NCBI GenBank assembly: GCA_000697665.1
Contig: KL197721.1
Location: 542,112 to 606,111 of the forward strand
Source of the DNA: Jaapia argillacea MUCL 33604
Lineage: Eukaryota; Basidiomycota; Agaricomycetes; Jaapiales; Jaapiaceae
Length of the DNA: 64,000 nucleotides
Reading direction: 5' to 3'
The position numbers and the translations under genes were made by a program. Numbering within the stretch: the stretch's first letter is position 1; each line of letters opens with the position of its first letter. The notes below the pieces were generated by a model, which was not told the origin of the DNA, did no database searches, and worked only from the letters and a program-made list of their open reading frames with translations. This document shows positions 23,545 to 37,740 of the stretch, piece after piece.

Positions 23545-24000
23545 GCCGCTCCGCCATTCCTGGTGGCTGTTCCCGAAGTCGATGAGAGCCCCACAATCGG
23601 CCGGGGGAGCTTTGCGAGAGATCCTTCGCATCCAGGTCATTGGTTCATTATGTTTTGCTATCTGCTGTGCTTGTAGCACTAGATGTTTTCTGCGATTTGG
23701 AATATCTTCACGGACAGGGACTTAACCTAGTAGCAAAAAATGTTGGTGTGTATGAATTTGCTAGATGGTTGTACGGTTATATGTGTAGAGTTCTTGATGG
23801 AATGAAGTTATGACTCTAAAGTGGACCGACCCCACTTGACGTCTCGAACTACATACAACTTGGAGAGTGACAATGAGGAAAATGTCCATGGCCTGCGGTG
23901 TGTTGTGACGGTACCGAAATGAGCTCTTAGGCAGGAAATAGCCAGAGACATCAGAGAAAACCAAAGGAAACAAATTATGTTAGGATTCCCGCAACTCGGC

Positions 24001-25329
24001 TCAGGACACATTTCGCCAAGATACAAAAGTCAAAGGTTCGGCGCGGTCTCTTCCAACCGCTCCTTCTACGCCTCTGGAGTAGGTGACTAATATAGGGGGG
24101 TTGGACGCAATGCTAGCGAGCGCAGACTGGAGAGGGAATGCAATACGGCATAATTTTGGAGAGGCTGCGAATAGAGCACGGGCAAGGGGGTGAACTGACT
24201 CTTCCCAGTGCACGCTCATTCCAATGTTCCAAAAAATGGAGTACAAGTCCGCTGGGGCGGGACTATAGACGAACGTCTGTAGATTTTCGAAGCGAGATAC
24301 TATCTCGACAAAGTCCTGGAGTGGGTCCCCACTGAATCGATGTTTCCGTTGCTGGAACAGACAACCTCTTCAGTGTCAGAGACGGCAGGAATATCCATTC
24401 AGACGTACCGGAGATTCAAATTCATCAAGCAGTGCGAAATGTTTGAGAGCGGGGAGGCTGTCAGCAGCCATCTCCAAAAGAAATGTGGGTGCACATTCAT
24501 TGCTGGGGTCGGAACAGTTGATATCGAGGCTGAGGAGAGTATCACGAACGTAACGGAGGTCGCGAAAAACTGCACGGAATGTATCTGGCCCAGCACTACA
24601 AAAGCGGAGACGGAGTTGCTTGACGGGACGGGGAGAGCGAAAGCATGTGAGGAGTTCTGCATCGATGTTCATGGTCACGAGGTTGGGAAGGAATGGATCC
24701 TCGAAAAGGCGTTCTTCAATGTAATCATACTCGTCAGGCTCGAGGTGGGTCCATTCTGTGATTTCGGGTTGGTCATCGAGGAAATCGAGGGTATCCATGA
24801 TTGCTACAGGTCCGTTGTTGAAGGTCAAAAGACGGAAAGGGCAGTCTTGAAATATTAGTGCATAACCACGAGGAAGTGAAGTGCGATTCGAGGTGATGGC
24901 CAGGTGAGGTAAGTTTTGGACAGAGGAGAGGATCCGGGCGAAGGGGGCGAGGTTCTCTGGAGATGGAGGTGTATGTGGGTGTCCCACACATTCGAGGAAC
25001 AACGTGAGTTTTACAACGTGTCTGCCCAAGGCGGGCCGCTCCTGTAGCGACGAGGAGAATCGCTGGGTCGTTTGACGACTGTCCAGTCTGACGGAGTGAT
25101 AGAGAATTCGAGTTCCTTCATGGGAGAAAGCGCGAGATGCCAGGCAGACGCGGGCCAGATCAGATTCATCTTGAATGAATGCGAGGATATAAGAGGTGAT
25201 TTCGATGGGCAACGTCCCGCGACTGGGTCTCTCTGGCAGTGGCATGCTGGTCGCAGCTGAGCTGTTGTCGTGGCTATGAAGGGATGAATAGATTGATATG
25301 TCAGTGAAGATGTTTTTTATACGCGACAT
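24001..25329 (-). CDS. F-box-like protein
   Basis: Two exons join in frame across a 57-nt intron (GTACGT..TTCCAG, about 24419-24363). The first encodes an F-box-like motif, TLPIEITSYILAFIQDESD followed by LARVCLASRAFSHEG and RILYHSVRLDS, then leucine-rich sequence (HVVKLTLFLECVG, VKQLRLRFCSAG). The second begins QRKHRFSGDPLQDFVEIV and ends FVSWRNVS. This layout is common in Agaricomycete F-box genes whose products are thought to be SCF adaptors. The upstream ATG at 25329 is used; the ATG at 25245 (MPLPERPSRG) is an equally reasonable start. It is transcribed away from the DUF2461 gene, with about 200 bp between start codons. Confidence 0.75.
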
Positions 25330-25531
25330 ACCGTTACTACTCACGCTAAATCACAGCAGTCCACTGAAGTCTTCGTCAAGGTTGCACGAAATGGTGATCG
25401 GACGGCGGGCGCAAGCCCGACGCGTTTGTCATACGTCACGACATGTGACACTTTCTGTGACACTTCCGAATGATCACAGGCGGGTGGCTGAGGCACGCAT
25501 ACTTGACTAAGTACTACCACTGGGATTGACG
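25330..25531. promoter_or_regulatory. Shared upstream region of divergent F-box-like and DUF2461 genes
   Basis: Only about 200 bp separates the two start codons, so both promoters must lie here or overlap. It contains a CACGTGACA-like direct pair (CGTCACGACATGTGACA near 25433). Regulation is inferred from layout only. Confidence 0.4.
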
Positions 25532-27322
25532 ATGACGACGCGTTCGACCCGCGGAAAATCCTCAGCTAGTATCCCTTCAGCGCCCTCTGGCTCTTCAAGG
25601 AAATCTAGGAAAGATTCGTCGACCACAAAGCCGAAAACACGCCAGAAGGCTGTCCCAAAGCTTCAAGTTGACGACTCGGACAACAGTGACATCACCGGCG
25701 GTAGTGATTTTGAAGACTCGCAAGCCCTGGACAGCGATAACCTAGACGAAGATTTCGATGAGAAGCCGTCGAGTAACAAGCGGAAGCGATCCCCGGTGAA
25801 GAAGTCTTCTACAAAGAGTGCATCTCCCAAGAAGAAGTTGAGAAAGAAGTCTGCGAACGACGACGAAAGTGATGACTTGGCGGATGGTCGGGAAGTGGTT
25901 GGGAAGATAGTGCAAGCACCAACTACCGGAAGAGGTGAAAGGCTCTTCGAGTTTCGACCTTGGTTACAACCCTCACCTTTCGTCGTTTATCCAGTTCCAG
26001 CGGGACAGATTTCGGCAAATACGCTGGATTTCCTGAGGCAATTGAAGAAACCCGAATGCAACGACAGGGAATGGTGCGCAGTTTGTTTGTTGCTCTCTCC
26101 TTCCAAGCTGAGGCAAAGGCAATCGTATTCAGGTTCAAACTGCATGGTACGCTTTTGAGAAGCGCATTCAAATTTTTGGTCGAGGTGTAAATGGACATCA
26201 TAGAACCCGTCTATCGCCATGCGGAACAAGAGTGGAAGGCATTTATAGAAGAGTTCACAAACCTCCTCGTTGAGGTTGACACAGAAATTCCTCCTCTCCC
26301 ACCAAAAGACGTCATTTATCGGATATATCGTGATGTGAGCGAGCCCCTCAATCCCGTCGAGTTATGCACTGAAGCTTTCTTTGCCGTCCAGATAAGGTTT
26401 AGTAACGATAAGACGCCGTATAAGACAGGTTTGTCAGCTAGTTTTTCGAGGAGTGGTAGGAAGGGAATATTTGCTGGTTGTAAGTCACTCGAACATCTCT
26501 TCTCTTCTCCAGTTGACCCGTTGATGATCTTGTAGACTTCATGTGAGATACAATTCACGATTTCTGCGACTACTGATACTCACTCCCATGTAGCGCGGGT
26601 CCGTGGATTTGTTCCAATATGTCCAGCCATTTTACATATCGATCGATATCCCAGTCAAGCCGGATGGTGAGAGTCTCCTTGCCGCGGGTTCCTGGTGTCC
26701 AGGAAAAAACGAATTGGCGACTATTCGGTAACACAACCTCAAGCAATCAGCCACAATCTTCATTTTCACTTACCATCGTCGTCGTCGGTTGATAGATCTC
26801 ATATTCAGCGTAATCCTGCCCGTTTGCGCCGAGCAATAACATCTCCGGCCTTCGAAAAACATTTTGGTGAAGGGAAGCCCCATCCGAAAGGCTTGAGGAG
26901 AAGTATCTTTGGGATGGATGATGAGTTAAAGACTGCTCCGAAGGGGATCGACAAGAACCACCCGTAGGCGCTCCTTCATAGCCTCTTACGACCAGCCCTG
27001 ACATTGTCCCGTCTTTATGCCCCAGGGATATTGACCTCTTGAAATGCAGGTCGTTCGCTGTAGTACACCAGTGCGTTCTCAATATCCAAGTGGATAGTAC
27101 AGCGTATTGAATTGGACTCCCAGCTTCACCGAAGAGCAGGTTCTATCACCAGACTTCAAAGAGAAACTTTGTCGAGTTGTCGAAATCGCGATGCCTTTCG
27201 TACATTGGTGTGTCATCTTCTCTCTTGTTAACGGCCCCTGTTGATCGTATGTCTACTGAAGTCTCAACGACATGATGACCCTGCCCGTTGGAGACTCGGA
27301 CTCCGAAGACGATGAAGACTGA
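25532..27322 (+). CDS. DUF2461 (TIGR02453) family protein with basic, acidic N-terminal tail
   Basis: About 120 residues of low-complexity charged sequence come first: Ser/Lys-rich, then acidic DNLDEDFDE, then KRKRSPVKKSS, which looks like a nuclear localisation signal. The DUF2461 domain follows: SANTLDFLRQLKKPECNDREW, spliced to FKLHEPVYRHAEQEW, VIYRIYRDV, RFSNDKTPYKT (the family hallmark), VDLFQYVQPFYISID, GSWCPGKNELATIR, DDELKTAPKGIDKNHPDIDLL, then HHFTEEQVLSPDFKEKL and a last exon ending DSDSEDDED. At least eight exons join in frame; one, FKLH, is only about 14 nt. The family is widespread in bacteria and fungi and its biochemical function is unknown. The charged N-terminal extension is typical of fungal members. 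The TTG six bases upstream is ignored in favour of ATG. Confidence 0.85.
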
Positions 27323-28265
27323 GCGACTCAGGTGTTTCAAATAGTGGCCCGAGAGGCTTGTGTCTTGACTATTTACTTGGATTTGATCTCACGAGTTTCA
27401 GTTCTATGGATGATTCCAATTTGGCTGAGTCAGTTCAACGACAACGGCTCAACTCCACCACCTTCACCAACATGATGGAGGGCTAAGTTGGTGCGTTCTC
27501 GATTCGACCCACGTCTGTCACATCGGCGACGCGTGTGAGTCGACAAGTTTTCAGATGCTGGTATCGCCAGGTATGGGTAAGTTGAAAGGGACAAGGAAAG
27601 GGACACAGCTGCGCTCAGCAACCAGTTACTGTAGGAGATGTGAAGTTGATGCTTTGTGGATGCGACGGCTCGCACCCTGGCTAAATTCTCCGATTCTCCT
27701 TGGTTGCGCCGCACAACAGGATCCGTCTACGTGGTCTCATCTGATTCCTGTCATGGCCGGGATGACTTGATTCAACACCGACCTTTCAGCATGTGCATGC
27801 GCTCCAGAAGCCGGAGCAAGTCAAGCGTTTATGGTAGCATTATTATCCCGTGGCCATTCCCTCGATTTTCCCGAGCAATATCCATCCCGAGAGGTAGAGT
27901 GAACCGTTGCATTTAGCATTAGACACGATGCAAGAAGAGAAGAGATCGCCCTCGGTACGGAGGTAAAGCTTTGGGAGAAGACACCAGGGAAAATCAGAAC
28001 CGTGATAGTTGGGATTCTGCGGAGAGATGTGCAGGTTAAGCGGCTCGACATCGTGTAAGGGTCACCAGTCGACCTCGCCCATTATTGACATGACCAGGTG
28101 AGGTTGTTCGGAGACAAACCGGAGAAATAGGAAATGCACCATACGGTACTGCAATTTCGAGAACGAAGTCTGGATGAGGGATGTTGATGCCAAGAGTATA
28201 TGTGGAAGGACGGAGAGATGAATGCATTGTGGGTGTAACAAGATCCGCCTATCGGTTTGGCTACA
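27323..28265. other. Convergent intergenic region with one weak candidate exon
   Basis: On the minus strand an open stretch near 28047-27843 reads LNLHISPQNPNYHGSDFPWC and continues to GKIEGMATG before a stop, with a good acceptor (CTCTCCGCAG) inside it. No matching start or family was recognised. The rest has only short random ORFs. Confidence 0.35.
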
Positions 28266-28743
28266 TTACTCCATCAGCGACTCTTTCGCTTTCTCCCGAT
28301 ATTGCTTTGCCCACTATGACAGGATGAACTTGAGTATCAACAAGAATATCGCAAGAAGTCAAACTCACCAGCATTGAGGGTATTGGTTTGGCGGGCTCGT
28401 TGTGTCTCCACTGTAAACGGTTGATGGTGGGGAAATGAAGCCATGTAAGATGGGAAGGAAAGACAGGACGGACCTCTTTATCCGCACTCAGAGTGAATGT
28501 AGCATATCCAACAACCGCAATTCCAGCAAATGCAATCGCTGTGTTGGCCTTCCAGTTTGAGGGACGCGTCCACCAACCACCTTGGAGCCAACGTGAGTAT
28601 TCCGGATCGAAGTTGGACCAAGCGATTTGCCATACCTGATGGTGACCAGACCTGCTTAGGGTAGGGATATCTAGCACCGCCGCCCTAAAGTACGATTAGC
28701 ATATTCACCAACAAGTTTAGCAGCAGTAATCCGAGCACACCAT
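28266..28743 (-). CDS. NADH:ubiquinone oxidoreductase small accessory subunit (fungal 6.6-kDa type, NDUFB4-like)
   Basis: A tiny, intron-rich gene. ATG at 28743-28741 is followed at once by an intron, then GGGARYPYPKQVWSPSG, then GWWTRPSNWKANTAIAFAG with a single hydrophobic span (IAFAGIAVVGYATFTLS), then WRHNEPAKPIPSML, then WAKQYREKAKESLME before the stop. The result is about 80 residues, with the layout of the fungal complex I accessory subunit that has one membrane helix in the proximal arm: YPKxVWSPxGGW, then a helix, then a C-terminal P-SM-W-KQ motif. It lies head to head with PEX3, with about 200 bp between starts. The name relies on recalled family pattern; the exon chain itself is seen directly. 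Confidence 0.8.
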
Positions 28744-28946
28744 GATTGTATCAGTCCGTTGTCGTTGAAGACACTAGTACGAACGTTGAAGTCGACGAAT
28801 GTCGGAGGACAAACTTACGTAAGGTGATTTTGCCACATGGTTGGCAAGCTGATGGACCTGAAGCCGGCGCCTCACTGGTGCCATGGGATATTCGACCCCT
28901 TCGCTTGTCGCTAGATCTTCACCTGGCCTCTAATCCTCTGGTTGTC
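28744..28946. promoter_or_regulatory. Shared upstream region of complex I subunit and PEX3
   Basis: 203 bp lies between two divergent ATGs, implying a compact bidirectional promoter for a mitochondrial and a peroxisomal gene. No TATA box is obvious. Confidence 0.4.
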
Positions 28947-31109
28947 ATGTTTGAATCGACCAGGAACTATTTCTATGAACGCCGTGGAGGCTTCATCAAA
29001 ACTGCGGGTGTCGTTGGCGGGGTATACGTACTTGGACAGTATGTCGTCGAACAACTCGAGCAGGTCCGAGATAAAGTCGTGGAGGAGCGGACAGCTCGTG
29101 AAAAGTAAGTTTTCCATCGATTTTTTGCTTTACAGCTTACTTACGATTATTTGCGGCAAAAGTCTTCGGAGAAGATTTGAACAGAACCAACAAGATATTG
29201 CCTACACCGTCATGGCACTTATACCTACCCTCGGGAAACACATCCTTGAAGAGATGGACGTTGAGCGATTGACTCTCGAACTACAAGAACGCTCACGAGC
29301 GTCCAAGACACAACTCCGACCTGTACCAACTCCTTCTGAAGAATCAAGTCTTGCCTCGAGTGTCGATTCAATTGCTCTCCAACAGCAGCAGGATGACACG
29401 CGTTCTGTATCGGATATTGGATCAGCTTCTGTTGTATCCAACCCCGGGAACGACGACAACGGCTTATCTGGACCTTCACACCTTGAACAGTCGTCACAAA
29501 GTTGGGTGGAACAATTTACGGCTAGTGCCTCTCAGTTATCTCCACCACCGCCTCCACAATATTCTGTGTCCTCACTGGAACCTCCGACTACGGAGAGTGA
29601 GTTGTCAGATTCGATTATCACCTCAAGCTCGGCTTTGAGCGCCAGTCAGGCTGAGGAAGCCGGTGTTGTGAGAACGTCTCCCTTTCACCCTGTCGGGAGA
29701 CTCAATGTATATTGCCCCCCAGTCTCCCCCAGACGACCCCTTACAAAATTCTACTGCATTCAGTATGAGTTCGCAGATGAGTTCCGCTACGAAAAGCAAA
29801 GCTGAATTATGGAAAGAGGTCAAAATACTCAGTACGTCCATCGCTCGTAGTTTGTCCCTCGTTATCTTACCGGGCTTGTCTCTCTCCCAGCCTTCACACG
29901 GACACTAGCAGCCCTCTACTCAATAACCCTCCTCTCTCTTTTCACCCATATCCAACTGAACCTCCTCGGTCGATACAAATACGTCCAATCTGTAGTACAA
30001 CTGGAACGAGATGAGCGCATGCGAGATTCACTCGCCAATAGATTATCAATAGCTTCGTTGTTTTGGGATTTGGCTATGAACGTGGAAGGGATGAATGTGG
30101 AGGAGCAAGATGATGGTGTTGATGGGGATGGGGAGGGTGTGGATGAAGAGACTGAGAGGAAATATTTGACTCTGAGTTGGTGGATATTGAATGTGGGGTG
30201 GAAGGATGTTGGGGAGAGGGTTAGGAGGGGTGTTGAGGAGGTTTTTGAAGGGTGAGTTCATCCCCCACTTCCTAAAGATGAAATTTCGTCGCTGAATTCA
30301 ACTGTAGAGTTTCTTTGAAGAGCAAACTGGGGGTTTTGGAGGTTAATCGATTAATGCAAGACGTCCGCCGACGCGTTGAGCATGAGATCACGTTCGAAGG
30401 GACAGAACGAAGAATTAAGTAAGCACTCGCTATCCCATCCTATCTCGTCCCTTTTCCCCCGTAGGAAGTCAATCTTCTCCACTTTCTCCTTTGGGTCTCC
30501 CCCCTCCAATCTCTCGCCCCTCCCCTCAATCTCTCACCCAATCTCAACTCAATCTCTTATACATTCTCACTAAAACCCTGATTCCATCTCCCACTAGCTT
30601 CCTATCGACGTTGCTCCCTCCAACACCCGAAATCCTCTCCCACGTATTAACAAAAGGCGGTATTCACCCCGCCCTCTCCACCCGCCACGATCCTACTTTT
30701 GTGGCTATATTGGAAGAAACGAGAGAGACGATTAATTCTGCTGATTTTGCGGTTGTGTTGGAGGGGGCGTTGGATAGGGCTATGGAGGTTTTGGTACAGG
30801 GGTTGAAAGGGAATGTGTTTGTTGATTCTTCGGCGAGTGAAGAGTTTGGAGTGCATGGGGGGGAAGTGAAGTTGAGGTTGGCGGGGATGTTGCCGGGGTT
30901 GGCGAGGTGGAGTCATTTGGCGGTGCATTCGTTACCCAATGAGTTGGTTGATGTTAGTGCTTTCCTTTCATCCCTTTCATCTGTTACCCCGAAAAGAAGA
31001 AGAAGAAACTGATATTTGGGTGTAGAGTATAGCGGAGTTACGGGACACACAAGCGTTGGCCGCTATCATCTTTTCCAAGTTTGAAGATCAATACCCACAT
31101 TGTCGTTGA
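28947..31109 (+). CDS. PEX3: Peroxin-3, peroxisomal membrane biogenesis factor
   Basis: PEX3 inserts into the ER/peroxisome membrane and docks PEX19 with its membrane-protein cargo. The N terminus shows the membrane anchor (FIKTAGVVGGVYVLGQYVVEQ) followed after intron 1 by the signature LRRRFEQNQQDIAYTVMAL. Later blocks are SKAELWKEVKILTFTRTLAA, LLSLFTHIQLNLLGRYKYV, LTLSWWILNVGWKDV, VNRLMQDVRRRVE, FLSTLLPPTPEIL and the end DTQALAAIIFSKFEDQYP. The reading frame spans six or more exons. Between the first helical block and SKAELW there is a Ser/Pro/Gln-rich insert of about 150 residues (PPPPPPQYSVSS and similar), which looks disordered and is longer than in yeast PEX3. The start is fixed by the anchor. 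Confidence 0.9.
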
Positions 31110-31835
31110 TTTGGAGGGAGCTCGGGAAAGGCGCGGTCTCATCGCTTGTTTTGTGTACGCAACTCAACTTGTTTGTGTTTGAGTTCCATCGGATTCAATG
31201 TAGCATAACGAGGAAAGGGCCTTTGCCTTTTTTTAATCTACGGGGGAACCCTCCGTTCTTGATGCGAGGATGAGGTGGGATGTGCGTGGGGGTGCTTCTG
31301 TATTATTGTCGAGTTTCTCTCATTCGTGGCGGATTGTGTGTGACGGGGAGATGTCGGGTGTTTTGGGTTGACTGACCCCTCCACATGGATCATTCCCCCT
31401 TGTCTTGACGATGATACATCCGTGACTTTCGAGGTTTGGTTTTGGCGGAGGGTGAGAATGTCGGAATTGGGAGAGAAGTAAGTACGCGATCGCGGCTGGC
31501 ACTCGAGGTATTCTTTTGGTATTCTTGTTGTGAGAAGATCCTCCCCCCCCGTCGACGCTGGACTAGTGTGCAGTGTGGTGGTGGGTTCAGACGTGTCTGG
31601 TTCTTTACCGCAGCAGGAGATGTCGACTTCCTTTTCTCCAGTTCGTTTCATGTGCTTGATTCAAAGTGTGATTTTTTGTACATGACACCCGACGACGAAC
31701 GACACCCTCTAACAAACGACCCGGTTGCGAAAAAAAGTTACACATTTCTATTCATCTTATTTCTTCTACGCTTGTGTGACAAACACCATCTTACATTCAT
31801 CAATACTTCTTACTCTCACCCCCCCCCCCCCCCAA
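31110..31835. other. Convergent intergenic region with poly-C tract
   Basis: No gene seen. A C homopolymer of about 15 nt lies at 31819-31833, immediately 3' of the oxidoreductase stop codon. Several pyrimidine-rich runs are present. Confidence 0.5.
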
Positions 31836-33269
31836 CTAAAACGTACTCCCAACCTTGACCAACCTCTCCAAATCAACCAATCTCCCCTCACTCTCCAACG
31901 AAGCCTGAATAACAGCAACATCCTTAACAGCTTCCCTCGGTCTCCCCACATCCCACCCTTTCTCCCCCTTCACAGCACCCAAGAACTCTTTCAGTTCCAT
32001 CTTCACTCCACATTGTTCTTCGTCGAACACCTGCACCTCCTCGCCCAAGTCTTTTCCTGTTACGGGGTCGACCTTTACGGTTGTTAGGGTGATGCGGATG
32101 GCTGATTTGACGTTGGTGATTGAGATGAAACCAGTTGTGCCTGTTATTGTGTACCCGTTGGACTTGCCGGCTGAGGAAGAGGGTGCGGCGAATGTTAGGT
32201 CGTATGTTCCTTGTGGGGCTGATGTAGCTTCTACAACACACGAAGTGGGTTGTTAAGTTAATTTCGATAGAGAGCGGATGTGGAAAGTGGATGAACTCAC
32301 CGGAGGTGGAGGGGGTGCCACATCTGATGACGGCGTTGATGGTGTCGTGAGGTGCTAACCATGATTTGTGGAGAGCGGAAAAGGCGGATAGTTTTGAGAG
32401 GGGGTAGGTTGGTCCTAGGGCTACGCGGAGTGCGGCGGCGAAATGGACGCCTCCGTCTAGGAGGAAACCTCCTTGGTACTGGCACGAGAGTTAGTTAGTG
32501 GGCTAGGTAAAGAAGGAGCGGGGACGTACGTCTGGAACAGTCCTCCAAGGAGTCTTGTACCATTTACTATCCTTGTCTATATAATTGACGATATTCGCTC
32601 CGAACCCAATGACTTTTCCTATCCTTCCTTCTCTAACTAATTCCCCAGCCTTCCTATACCCAGGTTCACATTCAAAGTTCTCTGCTACGCGCCATATCAG
32701 ACCTTTTGGTTCATATTTCGATTCGTAGATGTTGATGAGGTCGATGGCGGCTGCTACGGTTGGTGCGACGGGTTTTTCGGAGATGACGTGTTTACCTGCT
32801 TCTAGGGATTTGAGGATGATAGCTGGTTGTGTGGTGATTGGTAACACGACTATGACTGCGGCGATGTCGGGTCTGGCGAGAAGGGCGGAGAGGGAGTGGG
32901 AGGGGGTAGAGGGAGAGTCGTAGTAGACACCGATTGTGGAGGGGGAGAGGGAGAGGGTGGTTGATGCGGCATCTGCGAGGGATTGGGCGGATGCTTGGGA
33001 GCGGGAGTAGACTGCTTTGAGGGAGTAGGAGGAGGGGGGAAGGGAGGCGAGGGCGGGGAGGTGGGCTAGGTACGGTGAAATTTCGAGAGAATAGGATAAG
33101 GATTTTTGATTGGATTTAGGGATTGGGGAGGGACGGACCTTCTTTGGCGAATATGCCTGCGCCGAGGATTGCGATGCCTGACATGTTAGATGAGTGGTTA
33201 GACGAGTGGATAATGGGTGAACAGATAGATGGTACTCACTTGAGCTCAAATACGATGCAGACTTGTCAT
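31836..33269 (-). CDS. Gfo/Idh/MocA-family NAD(P)-dependent oxidoreductase
   Basis: The first exon (33269-33254, MTSLH) joins to RIAILGAGIFAKE, the dinucleotide-binding GxGxxA loop. After the next intron come HLPALASLPPSSYSLKAVYS, PDIAAVIVVLPITTQPAI and the family motif AGKHVISEKPVAPT (EKP holds the catalytic-site lysine), then NFECEPGYRKAGELV. The C-terminal sheet region includes QGGFLLDGGVHFAAALRVAL with the conserved DGGVH, and the protein ends LVDLERLVKVGSTF. At about 380 residues it has normal family length. These enzymes oxidise or reduce sugars, inositols or related compounds; the substrate cannot be read from sequence. The coding region is strikingly purine/pyrimidine-skewed (see 32850-33060). 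It lies head to head with the GH1 gene. Confidence 0.85.
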
Positions 33270-33662
33270 GAGATGACCGTTAGTGAGCTCGGGGGATCCT
33301 CGGAGGTGTAACGGCGTATCTCCATCGCAGGAAACTCAATTTCCTTTTCTGGCTTTACACTCTTCCACCCCAGGACAAGACACGGACTCCACCTGTGGCG
33401 CGCATCTGGTAATGGAATTAGCGAGGGGGGGGTACATGCATGTGAAGGGGGGCAAAAGTGTGGGGATGGGAAGAAGTGATTTGGAGGGAAAGAAGAAGTG
33501 ATTTGTGCCCGCTTCTCCGCATCGGAGATTTGTCGGGAACACAGGACACGCTCGAACTTGGCCTGTCCATGGCACGCTCCTAATCCTCCGTCTCCGTTTC
33601 TTAAAAGACTGCTCAACAATGCTCATCTTTGCCTTTCGCTTCCCCCGTGACCTTACACAACT

Positions 33663-37307
<3,645 letters not shown>

Positions 37308-37740
37308 CCTTTGGAGGGTGGTCGTTAGGGATGATGGAGGGAAACGTTGAGGTTGCTCGTTGGGGCTTGGTTCGGGGTTTTGGATTTTTTTGTGTTGGTG
37401 CTGTGGTTGTAGGAAGTGATTTCGGCGTGGTGGAAAACTTGAAGTCAAGGAGTCTCGTTGTTGTTGTCCCCATTGCATTTTCTCTGTACACTATATTTAG
37501 TCGTATCCTTGCATTGTTTCTTGCTGACTTTCATGCCCCCTCTATCCTCTTATTTCATGGGGTTCTTGGTCTGTTTGGCCTCCCAATATATCCATTGCAT
37601 GTATCTTTCCCGGGCCGTTGATTGTGGAGGCACAAATCACCGTGACAAGTGACGATTACTAGGCGTGACTTCCGGATTTATCCACGTTTCTTGGATGGCG
37701 AGAGACCTTCTCGAATGTACACACTTTTACGCTCATTAGA
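37308..37740. other. Intergenic region between GH1 and the Zn2Cys6 gene
   Basis: Contains only short ORFs without motifs. It should carry the GH1 terminator and the promoter of the downstream regulator. Confidence 0.4.

Noticed and set aside
24340-24858. 172-codon plus-strand ORF
   Set aside because: It is the antisense shadow of the F-box-like gene, whose exon 1 and exon 2 join in frame on the minus strand.
31819-31833. Poly-C as a telomere-like repeat
   Set aside because: It is a plain homopolymer next to a stop codon, not a TTAGGG-type repeat.
37331-37621. 96-codon hydrophobic plus-strand ORF after GH1
   Set aside because: Sequence like VVVGSDFGVVENLK is hydrophobic only through T/G-rich composition of a 3' region; no family or second exon supports it.
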